Shown piece by piece: positions 53,602 to 63,288 of a stretch of 64,000 nt of DNA. This DNA is from Neobacillus mesonae (GTDB taxonomy: Bacteria > Bacillota > Bacilli > Paenibacillales > Paenibacillaceae), in NCBI GenBank assembly GCA_023715865.1, contig JAMBOW010000001.1:1488001-1552000 (forward strand), read 5' to 3'. Under the pieces are notes generated by a model. That model was not told the origin of the DNA and did no database searches. It worked only from the letters and a program-made list of their open reading frames with translations. Position numbers and translations under genes: made by a program. Position 1 is the first letter of the stretch; every line of letters starts with the position of its first letter.

Positions 53602-54459
53602 ATGGAATTTGATTTTATTAATTTACTGAAATCGATCATTCTCGGAATTGTTGAAGGACTAACTGAGTTTGCACCGGTTTCGTCAACAGGTCATATGATC
53701 ATCGTGGATGATATGTGGCTGAATTCAAAAGAATTTCTAACACAATATGTAGCAAATACGTTTAAAGTTGTGATCCAGCTTGGTTCAATCCTTGCGGTTG
53801 TCGTTGTCTTCAAGGACAGGTTCATCAATTTGCTTGGTCTTGACCGTTTAGCTGGCAAGAATAAAGCTGCTGCTGTACCGGGCTCAAGTACGAATCGTCT
53901 AAATCTGATGCAGGTTATTGTCGGTTTGATTCCTGCGGGTGTGCTTGGTCTCTTGTTTGAAGATTATATCGATGAGCATCTGTTCTCGGTCAACACGGTG
54001 CTTATCGGGCTCGTGATCGGCGCTTTCTTTATGATTGCGGCGGATCTGTTTGCTCCGAAGACGCCTAGAGTTGAAACAGTTGACCAAATGACCTACAAGC
54101 AGGCCTTTTCAATCGGTCTTATCCAATGTCTATCTTTATGGCCAGGATTCTCGAGATCAGGCTCCACCATTTCCGGTGGTGTACTCCTCGGGATGAGCCA
54201 CCGGGCAGCCTCCGACTTCACCTTCATCATGGCTGTACCCGTTATGTTTGGAGCAAGCTTCCTGTCTCTCTTAAAAAACTGGGAGTACTTCACGCTAGAT
54301 GCTCTGCCATATTTCATTGCCGGATTTATAGCAGCCTTCATATTTGCTCTCGTCTCGATTCGCTTCTTCCTGAAGCTGATCAACCGAATCAAGCTGGTGC
54401 CATTTGCTATTTACCGGATCATTCTGGCGGCAGTAATTTACTTCGTGTTCATTATGTAG
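53602..54459 (+). CDS. uppP: Undecaprenyl-diphosphatase UppP (BacA)
   Basis: 285 residues, polytopic membrane phosphatase converting undecaprenyl pyrophosphate to undecaprenyl phosphate on the outer face of the membrane. The two family motifs are present: IVEGLTEFAPVSSTGHMIIV and LWPGFSRSGSTISGGVLLGMS. Length is typical. Overproduction is known to cause bacitracin resistance. AAAGGAG lies rather far (about 15 bases) upstream of the ATG. It is the last gene of the bce-dedA-uppP block. Confidence 0.95.
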   Translation: MEFDFINLLKSIILGIVEGLTEFAPVSSTGHMIIVDDMWLNSKEFLTQYVANTFKVVIQLGSILAVVVVFKDRFINLLGLDRLAGKNKAAAVPGSSTNRLNLMQVIVGLIPAGVLGLLFEDYIDEHLFSVNTVLIGLVIGAFFMIAADLFAPKTPRVETVDQMTYKQAFSIGLIQCLSLWPGFSRSGSTISGGVLLGMSHRAASDFTFIMAVPVMFGASFLSLLKNWEYFTLDALPYFIAGFIAAFIFALVSIRFFLKLINRIKLVPFAIYRIILAAVIYFVFIM

Positions 54460-54482
54460 TTATCGTTTATTTATAGAAACAC

Positions 54483-54527
54483 AAAAGAGGAGAACCTGTA
54501 TTCGAACATACAGGTATCTCCTCTTTT
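54483..54527. terminator. Bidirectional terminator after uppP
   Basis: A near-perfect 20-base-pair stem made of AAAAGAGGAGA..CCTGTAT and ATACAGG..TCTCCTCTTTT, with T/A runs on both sides. It serves uppP and the convergent microprotein gene. Confidence 0.9.
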
Positions 54528-54543
54528 ATGCTTTACTGGCCTG

Positions 54544-54618
54544 TTAACGTTTACCGGAATTCAGCTGAATAATCATTAAGATGAGCACTAACAGCTGGAT
54601 GAGCAATTCTGCACTCAT
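54544..54618 (-). CDS. Hydrophobic 24-residue microprotein (possible toxin-like or regulatory peptide)
   Basis: A leftward 24-codon frame: MSAELLIQLLV, then a LILMII core and the polar end QLNSGKR. The ATG at 54618 has a near-consensus AGGAGGCGA nine bases upstream, far better than chance. One membrane helix followed by a basic tail is the form of type I toxin peptides and of small membrane regulators. The gene stands alone and ends before a strong terminator. No antisense RNA was identified. Translation is inferred only from the ribosome site and composition. Confidence 0.55.
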   Translation of the reverse strand: MSAELLIQLLVLILMIIQLNSGKR

Positions 54619-54853
54619 GAAAATCGCCTCCTGCTATCAATAATGCTCCTTCAGCCGTTTCTCCTCCCTTGGTAACCGTGAGTAAATACGTTTCCCGTAC
54701 TATATCTATGCGCGTATTTCTTCGTTTATGTTTATGAAATCATATGAGAAACTTGTAACTCATATGGAATAAATGTCATACTTAGCCTATACAATAGTTC
54801 ATCCTTGTCCATCTTCACCTATATCCTTACAAGTGAAAGGCTGGTTTCATCTT

Positions 54854-55558
54854 ATGACGATTTCTAGATCCAAAAAAACATTATATGTAATGATGTTCAC
54901 TGCTCTCATACTGCTGCTTACAGCCTGTGCAAAAGGCGAAGCTCATGTCACCGTGCATACAGATGGTACAGCAGATGTGAAGTTTAATATGCAACTGAAC
55001 AATCGTAACCTTGAATTAATCGGGCAGCCGGACCTGCTGGATACGATAAGAGAATCGTTTACAGAGCAAGGCTTTGAGACCGAGACAGCTGCGACAGAGG
55101 ATTCCAAAGGTCTTTCCGCTACAAAGAAGATTGACCTAAATACAAGCAGCATGGATTTGCCGGATAGTATAGTGTACACCCATGAATCAGATGAAGGCTT
55201 CCTGTTTACGACACACCGGATTGTTGTCGATGCAGATCTCATGGCTGGACTCCCTGACAATTCATTGACTGATAGGTTACAATCCATTCCTTCATTCGTT
55301 CGAAATCTAGTATTGAAGGATGTTGATCTAGACTTTAAGCTGACTCTCCCGATCAAGCCGGAATCCAGCAATGCAAGCCAAACGAGTGACGATCAAAAAA
55401 CGTTGAACTGGAATATTGATCCGCTGTCAAAAAACCACCTTGAGCTTGCTGTAAAGGTGCCAAATATTACGAACATCATCATCACAGCGGTTGTTGCCTT
55501 CATCATTGTCGTCGTTATCATCATTTTGATCAGGAAGAAAAAGAAAAGAACCCCTTAA
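54854..55558 (+). CDS. LppM/DUF3153-like lipoprotein with C-terminal membrane helix
   Basis: About 234 residues from the ATG at 54854 (AAAGG upstream); the frame is open to 54773 without a ribosome site. N-terminal lipoprotein signal with lipobox LLTAC. The mature domain begins GEAHVTVHTDGTADVKFNMQL, the characteristic first strands of the LppM/DUF3153 fold, and contains FLFTTHRIVVDADL. Residues near the end form a membrane helix (NIIITAVVAFIIVVVIIILI) followed by a RKKKKR tail. It is therefore anchored at both ends. Function unknown in bacilli. Confidence 0.75.
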   Translation: MTISRSKKTLYVMMFTALILLLTACAKGEAHVTVHTDGTADVKFNMQLNNRNLELIGQPDLLDTIRESFTEQGFETETAATEDSKGLSATKKIDLNTSSMDLPDSIVYTHESDEGFLFTTHRIVVDADLMAGLPDNSLTDRLQSIPSFVRNLVLKDVDLDFKLTLPIKPESSNASQTSDDQKTLNWNIDPLSKNHLELAVKVPNITNIIITAVVAFIIVVVIIILIRKKKKRTP

Positions 55559-55568
55559 GGGTTCTTTT
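55544..55568. terminator. Bidirectional terminator between the lipoprotein and alarmone synthetase genes
   Basis: AAAAGAACCC/GGGTTCTTTT stem followed by Ts; the lipoprotein stop codon lies in its loop. Confidence 0.8.
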
Positions 55569-55574
55569 TAATGT

Positions 55575-56345
55575 TTATTTATCCTTGTCGCTGTCCATTA
55601 TAAATCGATCAGCTGCCTGATCAATCATTTCAAGAAAGGCTGTTGGAAGCATGTACTGCTGATCCCTGATCACCAGCTTTCGCGGATCCTCCTGTAGCTC
55701 CTGCATGTCTTTAATTTCCTTAATATCATGATGCAAACGCTCCATTTTAAGATCAAGGTGGTTTGCAGTATCCGCGGCGCTTTTAAGCTCTTTCAGCATG
55801 TGTTCAGGGACATCCTTATTATATTTGTAGAAGATTTTATGCTCCAGGCTGGCCCAGAAATCCATTGCGATCGTACGGATCTGCACTTCCACACATACAT
55901 GCTCTGTTCCGTCAGATAGGAACACAGGCACTTCAACAATGAGATGCAGGCTTTTATAACCATTTGGCTTCGGATTCTCTATGTAATCCTTCACTTCCAG
56001 CACTTTAATATCGCTCTGCTTCTGGAGCATCTCGCTGACCTTATAGATATCAGAAATAAATGAACATGTAATGCGAAGTCCCGCTATATCCTTAATATGC
56101 TTCTTAATATTGCTTAGAGAAATAGGATGTCCTTTTCGGTACAGCTTTTTAAGTATACTTTCCGGCGATTTAAGTCTGGCCTTTGTATGCTCAATTGGAC
56201 TGTAGTCATGGAAGGCTTCAAATTCTTCCTTCAAAATATCAAGCTTGGTCTCCATTTCATCCAAAGCAAATTTGTAGATCATAACAAAGCGTGTAATTTC
56301 ATTTTTAATTTTTTTGACTTGGTCGATCTGGTTTAACTGATTCAT
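55575..56345 (-). CDS. Small alarmone synthetase (GTP pyrophosphokinase, RelQ/RelP-like)
   Basis: About 256 residues, a synthetase-only RelA/SpoT-domain protein that makes (p)ppGpp from ATP and GDP/GTP. Visible are HTKARLKSPESILKKLYRKG (ATP-binding basic patch), IKDIAGLRITCSF, NPKPNGYKSLHLIVEVPV (G-loop) and EVQIRTIAMDFWASLEHKI with the catalytic ExQIRT. No hydrolase or TGS domains. Somewhat longer than the roughly 210-residue Bacillus YjbM and YwaC. The ATG at 56345 follows AAGGA; an in-frame GTG at 56366 is less likely. Such enzymes are often induced by cell-wall stress, which fits the neighbouring bce block, but they are separate units. Confidence 0.9.
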   Translation of the reverse strand: MNQLNQIDQVKKIKNEITRFVMIYKFALDEMETKLDILKEEFEAFHDYSPIEHTKARLKSPESILKKLYRKGHPISLSNIKKHIKDIAGLRITCSFISDIYKVSEMLQKQSDIKVLEVKDYIENPKPNGYKSLHLIVEVPVFLSDGTEHVCVEVQIRTIAMDFWASLEHKIFYKYNKDVPEHMLKELKSAADTANHLDLKMERLHHDIKEIKDMQELQEDPRKLVIRDQQYMLPTAFLEMIDQAADRFIMDSDKDK

Positions 56346-56495
56346 GTGTATTTCGTCCTTCCTCACTCTAGGTGAACGTACAAAATAATTTCATAAATGC
56401 TCTTTCCCTACTTTCTATTGTACATGATTCCTTCATCTAATTTCAAAAAGGACACCCCTTCTTATGAAATAAAGGACAAAAAAAAATAATGATGG

Positions 56496-56504
56496 CATAC
56501 GTTA
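56496..56504 (+). promoter_or_regulatory. Possible sigma-E/sigma-K -10 element before the DUF11 giant gene
   Basis: CATACGTTA is an exact CATANNNTA match about 85-90 bases upstream of the gene. GGAC lies 18 bases before it as a possible -35. This would fit late sporulation expression. Motif is short and the spacing is not ideal. Confidence 0.35.
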
Positions 56505-56580
56505 TATCAATGATACTTCGTGATCTATTTGAATCGGCTTATTTAAAAAGAGCGAATTTTGCCAAATTAATTTCAAAGGG

Positions 56581-59500
56581 GTGATTCGGATTCCTCTTGT
56601 TTTACGGGCAACGTATAACGCAACAGGCGCCATCACTTTTACAGGGAATACACTGGGATTAAGCCGCTCCAATACAGAGGGAGTTCCGGGGACCCAAGAC
56701 TCGATCGGTGCTTTTATAACAACCAACAACGCAGTCAGATTCGGTACATATCCGCTTGGTACGACAAGCACGTATCAAAGCAATAATTCAACGGCAGTAC
56801 TTGTCCTCCCTACAGGAAGCACAGTTTTGTATGCCGAGCTCATATGGGGCGGATCCTACATTAACGGAACCGTAAATCTAACTTCGGCGATAAACAATCC
56901 TGTATCATTTACGACACCGGCCGGCACGAGCAGCGTCATTCCTGATCCAATCACCTACAATGCGTTTGATTTAGGAAACGGAGCACAGGCTTATGTACGA
57001 TCAGCGAATGTGACAACACTTGTACAGCAGGGAGGAGCTGGAACCTATATCACCGGCGGAGTAGTTGGAACCATAGTCATTAATGGTGACTCAACGGCCA
57101 ACCATGCGGGATGGACGCTCGCAGTTATATACAACAATCCGATACTACCGTTTCGCAACATGACACTCCGCACGGGTGGACTTCTTGTCAATGCTTCCAA
57201 TCAAACGACCATTACAGGGTTCGCCACTCCCACGTCAGGAGCACTGGGTGGAAGAGCGCTGTTTAGTGCACAGGAAGGAGATGCCAACCGTACCGGTGAC
57301 TCGGCGCAGTTCGGTCCGACCTCTTCTTCCCTAGTATCCCTGTCCGGGGTTAACAATTTTGCCAACAACTTTTTTGCATCCCAGATTAACAATGATGCTG
57401 GGCAGCTGAATACAACCGGCAGCTTCGGAACTTCCAACCAATCGAACGGAGCACCTGGCACCAACATCGTCGGGGGAAGACAAGGCTGGGACATAACAAA
57501 TGTGGATATTTCGGCTAGACTCGTTAACAACCAAACGTCTGCGGTACTCAATCTGACTACATCGGGCGACGTGTATATCGTGAACGCCAATGCACTTCAA
57601 ATCAACATCAATTCACCGAATATAACTGTTTCTAAAAGCGCCAGTGTTACGGGTGTCGTACTTGGCGACACTGTCACTTACACCGTTGTGGTCGCGAATA
57701 CGGGAACAGCGAATGCAGCAAACGTCGTACTTACCGACGCACTGCCAGCCGGACTCAGCTTCGCTCCTGGCAGTGTTACCGTTTCGGGAGTGACAAATGC
57801 AACATATGATGTTCGTTCAGGCGTTCCTATAGGCACTCTGAATCTTTCGAGCAGTGTTACGGTCACATACAGAGCAGCCGTAACCGCCATCCCAAGTCCC
57901 CAGCAGGTCGTCAACACAGCTAACGCAGCATTTACGTTCCAGAGCATTGCAGGCGGCAGCACCATCACCGGTGTTATTCCTTCAAACTCCGTTACACTTC
58001 CCGTATATGCACCCATACTTAATATGACCAAATCGGCGAGCACAGCCAATGCCACCGTGGGTGACACAATGACTTACTCTGTTGCAGTAGCGAATTCAGG
58101 AAATATCGGAGCGAATGTCACCTTCAGAGATAATATCCCGGCCGGTACCAGCTTTGTTACGGGAAGCTTTCAGGTAAATGGCACGACGATTTCTGGAGCA
58201 AATCCAGCAAACGGTGTAAACATTGGAAGCGTGAGTGCAGGCAGTACGGCTCAGATCACATTTCAGGTTATTGTGGGTTCCCTTCCATCCCCGCCGACTC
58301 TGCTGAATCAGGCCTCCATTTCGTATACGTTCCAGCCGCCTGATGGCAGAATGATCAGCGGTTCAGTTTCCTCCAACACGTTATCCACTCCCGTATCATT
58401 GCCTAATGTTTCGGTAAGAAAAACGGCAAATCTGAGCGATGCAGCCGTAGGAGAGACTCTTACTTACTCAAGCGTCATTACGAACAACGGCACAACAACT
58501 TTATCCAGTGTCGTATTTACTGACGCAATACCCTCGGGCACCACCTTTGTCACCGGCAGCCTGACGGTTAATGGTACATTCAGAAACGATAATCCATCTA
58601 ACGGTATTTCCCTGCCAAATATCACCTCCGGAAACTCGGTTACTGTAACCTTTCAGGTGCTCATTGCAAACGTTCCTACTTCCGGTCAAATTGTCAATCA
58701 GGCAAGTGTAGGCTATGCCTCAGGCAGCTTTACCGGGCTTGCTGCTTCCAATAGTGTAACAACCCCTATATACCGGCCCTTGATAGGTGTAACAAAATCA
58801 TTAAACGACAATTATGCCACGATTGGGGACACCATTACAGTTACCATCATTCTTCAGAACACAGGAAATATCGCAGCTCAAGTTAACGTGACAGACCCGA
58901 TTCCTATAGGAACACAGTTTGTTGCAGGCAGTGTGACCGTAGGTGGAACCTCTGTGCCATCGGCGAATCCCGCAAACGGTGTATCCGCAGGGACTCTTTC
59001 GCCAGGGGGATCGAATACAATTACTTTCCAGCTGCTGGTCACATCGCTGCCAAGTCCAGCCACCTTATCCAATACAGCATCAGCAAATTACACTTATGTA
59101 CTTCCCAGCGGGCGAAGCCTGAATGGAGCAAGCTCGTCAAACACTGTAACCATTCCTGTCTCAGCCCCCAATGTCACCATGACCAAAATCGCTAATGCAA
59201 CGGAGGCAGCTCTCGGAGATGTCATTACATTCACTATTACTGCCACCAATAATGGAGTCGAGGCAGTAACAAATGTCATTGTTTCTGATGCGATACCGGA
59301 TGGAACCTCATTTGTACCAGGTTCTGTTCGAATCAATGGAGTCGTCTCCCAAGCCGCAAGTCCCTCAGGAGGCATATCTGTGGGAACATTGCCTGGTCAG
59401 TCCTCAGTCGTCATCAGTTTTCAAGTCCGTGTTACTGCTCTTACAGGCTCAGGAACAATTACTAATCAGGCAAATGTGGCTTTTACCAGCGGCAGCTTCA

Positions 59501-62500
59501 CTAACGCTTCCGTTTCCAATAATGTCATACTGCCTCAGTACAACGCGAATGTCACAATTGTTAAGTCCGCTAGCACTGTAAATATAACGGAAGGCGGAAC
59601 GCTGACCTACAGCATGGTGTTAACAAATGCAGGAAATACTGCTGCTTACGCTACCTTGATTGATCCGCTCCCTGCTGAAGCAGCATTCGTCGCTAATAGT
59701 GTCGTCATCGGCGGTCAACCCACGCCTGGGGCAAATCCAAATACAGGGATTACGATAACCAATATTCCTGCAGGCGGAAGCACAACCGTGGCCTTTGTGG
59801 CCAATGTAACTTCGCTCCCTTCCTCACAGCGGCTTATTAATCAAGCAAATGTTACTTACTACTATCAAACGGGGAGCGGAAGAACTTTATCAGGAACCTC
59901 CTCGTCCAATTCAGTCACTATTAACGTATCGGCTCCCAATGTTACGGTAAGCAAGACACCTAATCGAAACACTGCCGTAATGGGTGACATAATTCGTTAT
60001 ACCAACTTTATAACTAATAATGGCGGTGCAACCGTCAGCAATGTCGTGCTTAGCGATTCCCTTCCTCCCAATGTATCTTTTAACCCTGGCAGCGTAATGA
60101 TTAATGGATCACCTAATTCCATTTCTTCTCCGCTCTCAGGCATTCCAATCGGCAGCCTGGCTCCTTCGGCCACAGCGACCGTAACTTTTGAGGTGAATGT
60201 GACTATGGCAGTGCCTTCACAAATTAATAACCAGTCCACCGTCAGCTTTACTTCCGGTGTGTTCTCGGGTACATCCAATTCCAATACCTCAACGACTCCT
60301 GTTATCCAGCCGCAAATTTCACTGCAAAAAACAGCCAGTACCAATAACGCAACCGTGGGAGACACCATTGTTTATTCCATTGTCATTCAAAATTCAGGTA
60401 ATTTAGCAGCAGCTTTAGTCTTAACAGATAACATACCTGCAGGGACCACTTTTTCGCCAAACAGTGTTATTGTACAGGGCAGCCCTGTTCCAGGAGTTGT
60501 AATAAGCGACGGAGTCAGTGTAGGAACCATTGCTCCCGGAGCAATGATTACGGTCTCCTTCTCCGTCGTGGTTACGTCTCTTCCTACACCTCAGCTTATT
60601 ACAAACCAAGCCACTTCGACCTTTACTTTTACTCCACCAGATAATCGCACCTTAACAGGATCGGCTGCTTCTAATACCATCAGCTTCCCAGTCTCTGCTC
60701 CGGATGTGGAAGTGACAAAGTCCAGTTCACTAGTCGATGTGTCCGTTGGTGATATTACTACCTTTACAGTCACCACACTAAATGCGGGGATAGCTCCTGT
60801 TACTAACCTGCTGTTTTCAGATCCAACTCCGGGTACTACCTTCATTCCCGGAAGCGTAACAATTAACGGAGTACCCTCTCCAGCAGCTTTTCCTTCTGGA
60901 GGGATTGATCTTGGAACGCTGACACAAGGGACGTCGACGACTTTAACTTATAACGCTAGGGTTGATGCTGTACCGAGTCCTCCACAAATTACAAATCAGG
61001 CATCCGTTACTTTTACTTCAGGTGCCTTTACAGGAACAACATATTCCAATACACCGATTATTCCGGTTTATGAACCGGTATTAACCGCCGTCAAATCGGG
61101 AAGCACCTTAAATGCAACCGTAGGTGATACAATCACTTATACCGTAACAGTTGCCAATTCAGGTAACTATGCTGCCTCCTTTACGCTAACCGATCCGATT
61201 CCGACCGGTACTACGCTCGTTGCAAACAGTGTTCTGATCAACGGATTGCCAGCGCCTGGGGCTGATCCAGCTATCGGTATACCCGCGGGAGTCGTAGCTC
61301 CAGGCACCTCCACCACGGTAGTATTTTCTGTTGTCATTGATACGCTGCCGAACCCGCAAATTTTATCAAACCAATCTTTTATTGCTTATGCCTACACCCT
61401 GCCTTCCGGAAGAGCACTCAGTAGTAACATTGCATCGAATGTTTCCATCATTTCCGTTTCTGCACCGAATGTGACTGTATTAAAAACGTCGGCGCTGGCT
61501 GCATTGTCCGTAGGTGATATCAATACCTATAGCGTCACAATTACAAACAGCGGAATTGCTGCTGTAAACAATGTGGTAGTGAATGATCCTCTCCCTTCCT
61601 TTTCTTCCTTTGTCACAGGGAGCGTAACTGTAGATAGTGCACCAAGACCTTCAGCAAATCCTGCCACCGGAATCACCATTGGAACCATTGCGGCAGGAGC
61701 CAGCGTAAATGTAACATTCCGAGTACAAGTAAACAGCCTGCCGCCTATCAGTCCGGCTGTTATAGAGAATCGTTCAACGGTTACTTTTACTTCTGGAACG
61801 TTCTCTGGGAGTGCCTTCTCAAACACGGTGACTACACCGATCTTCCAGCCTATTCTTACAGCAGTTAAAACGGCCAATTCTGTGAATGCAACGGTAGGTG
61901 ATACCGTCACCTATCGTATTGTTTATACGAATTCAGGAAATTACGGCGCAAATGTTGTGCTTACCGATAATATTCCGGCAGGAACATCTTTGATTCCCAA
62001 CAGCGTGATTGTAAATGGTGTACCGCTTGCAGGGGCAAATCCTGCCGCAGGTATTAATCTCGGGATTATATCTACAACAACAGCTGTTGTATTCTCAGTA
62101 AATGTCGACTCCTTGCCGGCAAGTCAGCAGCTGTCTAATCAGGCTTCTTCCACCTTTTCGTTTACCTTACCTGACGGCAGGACGCTAAATGGGGACTTCA
62201 ATTCTAACCTGCTGCAAATCCCAGTTTCCTCACCGAATGTTTCATTAGTTAAAAGTGTATCCGTCCCTACAGCTGTTGTAGGAGACACGATTACTTATAG
62301 TGTGGTCATCACGAATAACGGAATTACAAATGTGAGTAATGCCATCTTGTCTGATATTATTCCTGCCCAAAGCAGCTTTGTGGCAGGCAGCGTAACCATT
62401 AATGGAGCGGTCCAGCCTAGTGCTAATCCTTCCGGGGGGATTAATGTGGGGACGCTTGCACCAGGGGCTTCTGCAACGGTCACCTTTGCAGTCTCTATTA

Positions 62501-63288
62501 ATGCACTGCCTCCGGCACCGTACAGCATTACGAACCAATCATCAATAAGCTTTACGACAGGAACTTTCACTGGAGCTTCCTACTCTAATACAGTATCCAC
62601 GGCCATCTATCAGCCGATCTTCAGCTTAGTCAAAACAGCAAGCACCTCAAACGCGACCGTTGGAGATACAATAGTCTATTTCTTAACCTTAACGAACAAC
62701 GGAAATCTGCCTGCTAATATCACTTTAACCGACGAGCTTCCAGCAGGAGCTGTCCTCGTTCCTAACAGTGTACTCATTAATGGAGTTCCTCAGCCGGGAG
62801 CTAACCCCGATACAGGAATTCCAGTTGGTGTGGTACCGCCAGGATCCAATGTAGCTATCACCATTTCGCTTCAAGTTGTGGTGGACACTCTTCCAAACCC
62901 TCAGCAGCTAGTCAATCAAGCTGTCGGCAACTATACGTATTCTCCTCCGGACGGACGCTTACTAACGGGGAGTGTGAATTCGAATGTCCTGATCATTCCG
63001 GTATCATCTCCCGATGTATCCGTCGTTAAAAGCACTCCGGCAATTGATGCCGTTGTTGGAGATATCCTTACGTACACTGTCGTTATTACAAATAACGGAA
63101 TTACAGAAGTCAACAATGTCGTAATTGTTGACCCCGTACCCGCAGGGACCGAATTTGTAGCGGGAAGTGTGACTGTAGATGGTGTATCCAGGCCTGCTGC
63201 CAACCCGAATACAGGCATCAATGCAGGTACGATAGAGGAAGGAACTTCCGTAACCGTCACATTCCAGGTGCAGGTTGTGATGATATGA
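56581..63288 (+). CDS. Giant DUF11-repeat surface-type protein (frame ends prematurely)
   Basis: About 2,235 residues. The N-terminal domain (about 1-344) starts PLVLRATYNATGAITFTGNT and continues GLSRSNTEGVPGTQDSIGAF and LYAELIWGGSYI; I know this opening from DUF11-repeat proteins of bacilli. From 57613 on there are 15 DUF11 (TIGR01451-type) repeats of about 126 residues, each beginning V-x-K-(S/T)-x(5,9)-VGD-x-(I/V)-TY and containing a D-x-(I/L)-P-x-G turn. Repeats alternate between two types. No signal peptide, sortase motif or membrane helix is seen. AAAGGGGTGA lies directly at GTG 56581, so the true start may be ATT at 56590. The stop at 63286-63288 falls inside the linker after repeat 15. 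Confidence 0.85.
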   Translation: MIRIPLVLRATYNATGAITFTGNTLGLSRSNTEGVPGTQDSIGAFITTNNAVRFGTYPLGTTSTYQSNNSTAVLVLPTGSTVLYAELIWGGSYINGTVNLTSAINNPVSFTTPAGTSSVIPDPITYNAFDLGNGAQAYVRSANVTTLVQQGGAGTYITGGVVGTIVINGDSTANHAGWTLAVIYNNPILPFRNMTLRTGGLLVNASNQTTITGFATPTSGALGGRALFSAQEGDANRTGDSAQFGPTSSSLVSLSGVNNFANNFFASQINNDAGQLNTTGSFGTSNQSNGAPGTNIVGGRQGWDITNVDISARLVNNQTSAVLNLTTSGDVYIVNANALQININSPNITVSKSASVTGVVLGDTVTYTVVVANTGTANAANVVLTDALPAGLSFAPGSVTVSGVTNATYDVRSGVPIGTLNLSSSVTVTYRAAVTAIPSPQQVVNTANAAFTFQSIAGGSTITGVIPSNSVTLPVYAPILNMTKSASTANATVGDTMTYSVAVANSGNIGANVTFRDNIPAGTSFVTGSFQVNGTTISGANPANGVNIGSVSAGSTAQITFQVIVGSLPSPPTLLNQASISYTFQPPDGRMISGSVSSNTLSTPVSLPNVSVRKTANLSDAAVGETLTYSSVITNNGTTTLSSVVFTDAIPSGTTFVTGSLTVNGTFRNDNPSNGISLPNITSGNSVTVTFQVLIANVPTSGQIVNQASVGYASGSFTGLAASNSVTTPIYRPLIGVTKSLNDNYATIGDTITVTIILQNTGNIAAQVNVTDPIPIGTQFVAGSVTVGGTSVPSANPANGVSAGTLSPGGSNTITFQLLVTSLPSPATLSNTASANYTYVLPSGRSLNGASSSNTVTIPVSAPNVTMTKIANATEAALGDVITFTITATNNGVEAVTNVIVSDAIPDGTSFVPGSVRINGVVSQAASPSGGISVGTLPGQSSVVISFQVRVTALTGSGTITNQANVAFTSGSFTNASVSNNVILPQYNANVTIVKSASTVNITEGGTLTYSMVLTNAGNTAAYATLIDPLPAEAAFVANSVVIGGQPTPGANPNTGITITNIPAGGSTTVAFVANVTSLPSSQRLINQANVTYYYQTGSGRTLSGTSSSNSVTINVSAPNVTVSKTPNRNTAVMGDIIRYTNFITNNGGATVSNVVLSDSLPPNVSFNPGSVMINGSPNSISSPLSGIPIGSLAPSATATVTFEVNVTMAVPSQINNQSTVSFTSGVFSGTSNSNTSTTPVIQPQISLQKTASTNNATVGDTIVYSIVIQNSGNLAAALVLTDNIPAGTTFSPNSVIVQGSPVPGVVISDGVSVGTIAPGAMITVSFSVVVTSLPTPQLITNQATSTFTFTPPDNRTLTGSAASNTISFPVSAPDVEVTKSSSLVDVSVGDITTFTVTTLNAGIAPVTNLLFSDPTPGTTFIPGSVTINGVPSPAAFPSGGIDLGTLTQGTSTTLTYNARVDAVPSPPQITNQASVTFTSGAFTGTTYSNTPIIPVYEPVLTAVKSGSTLNATVGDTITYTVTVANSGNYAASFTLTDPIPTGTTLVANSVLINGLPAPGADPAIGIPAGVVAPGTSTTVVFSVVIDTLPNPQILSNQSFIAYAYTLPSGRALSSNIASNVSIISVSAPNVTVLKTSALAALSVGDINTYSVTITNSGIAAVNNVVVNDPLPSFSSFVTGSVTVDSAPRPSANPATGITIGTIAAGASVNVTFRVQVNSLPPISPAVIENRSTVTFTSGTFSGSAFSNTVTTPIFQPILTAVKTANSVNATVGDTVTYRIVYTNSGNYGANVVLTDNIPAGTSLIPNSVIVNGVPLAGANPAAGINLGIISTTTAVVFSVNVDSLPASQQLSNQASSTFSFTLPDGRTLNGDFNSNLLQIPVSSPNVSLVKSVSVPTAVVGDTITYSVVITNNGITNVSNAILSDIIPAQSSFVAGSVTINGAVQPSANPSGGINVGTLAPGASATVTFAVSINALPPAPYSITNQSSISFTTGTFTGASYSNTVSTAIYQPIFSLVKTASTSNATVGDTIVYFLTLTNNGNLPANITLTDELPAGAVLVPNSVLINGVPQPGANPDTGIPVGVVPPGSNVAITISLQVVVDTLPNPQQLVNQAVGNYTYSPPDGRLLTGSVNSNVLIIPVSSPDVSVVKSTPAIDAVVGDILTYTVVITNNGITEVNNVVIVDPVPAGTEFVAGSVTVDGVSRPAANPNTGINAGTIEEGTSVTVTFQVQVVMI

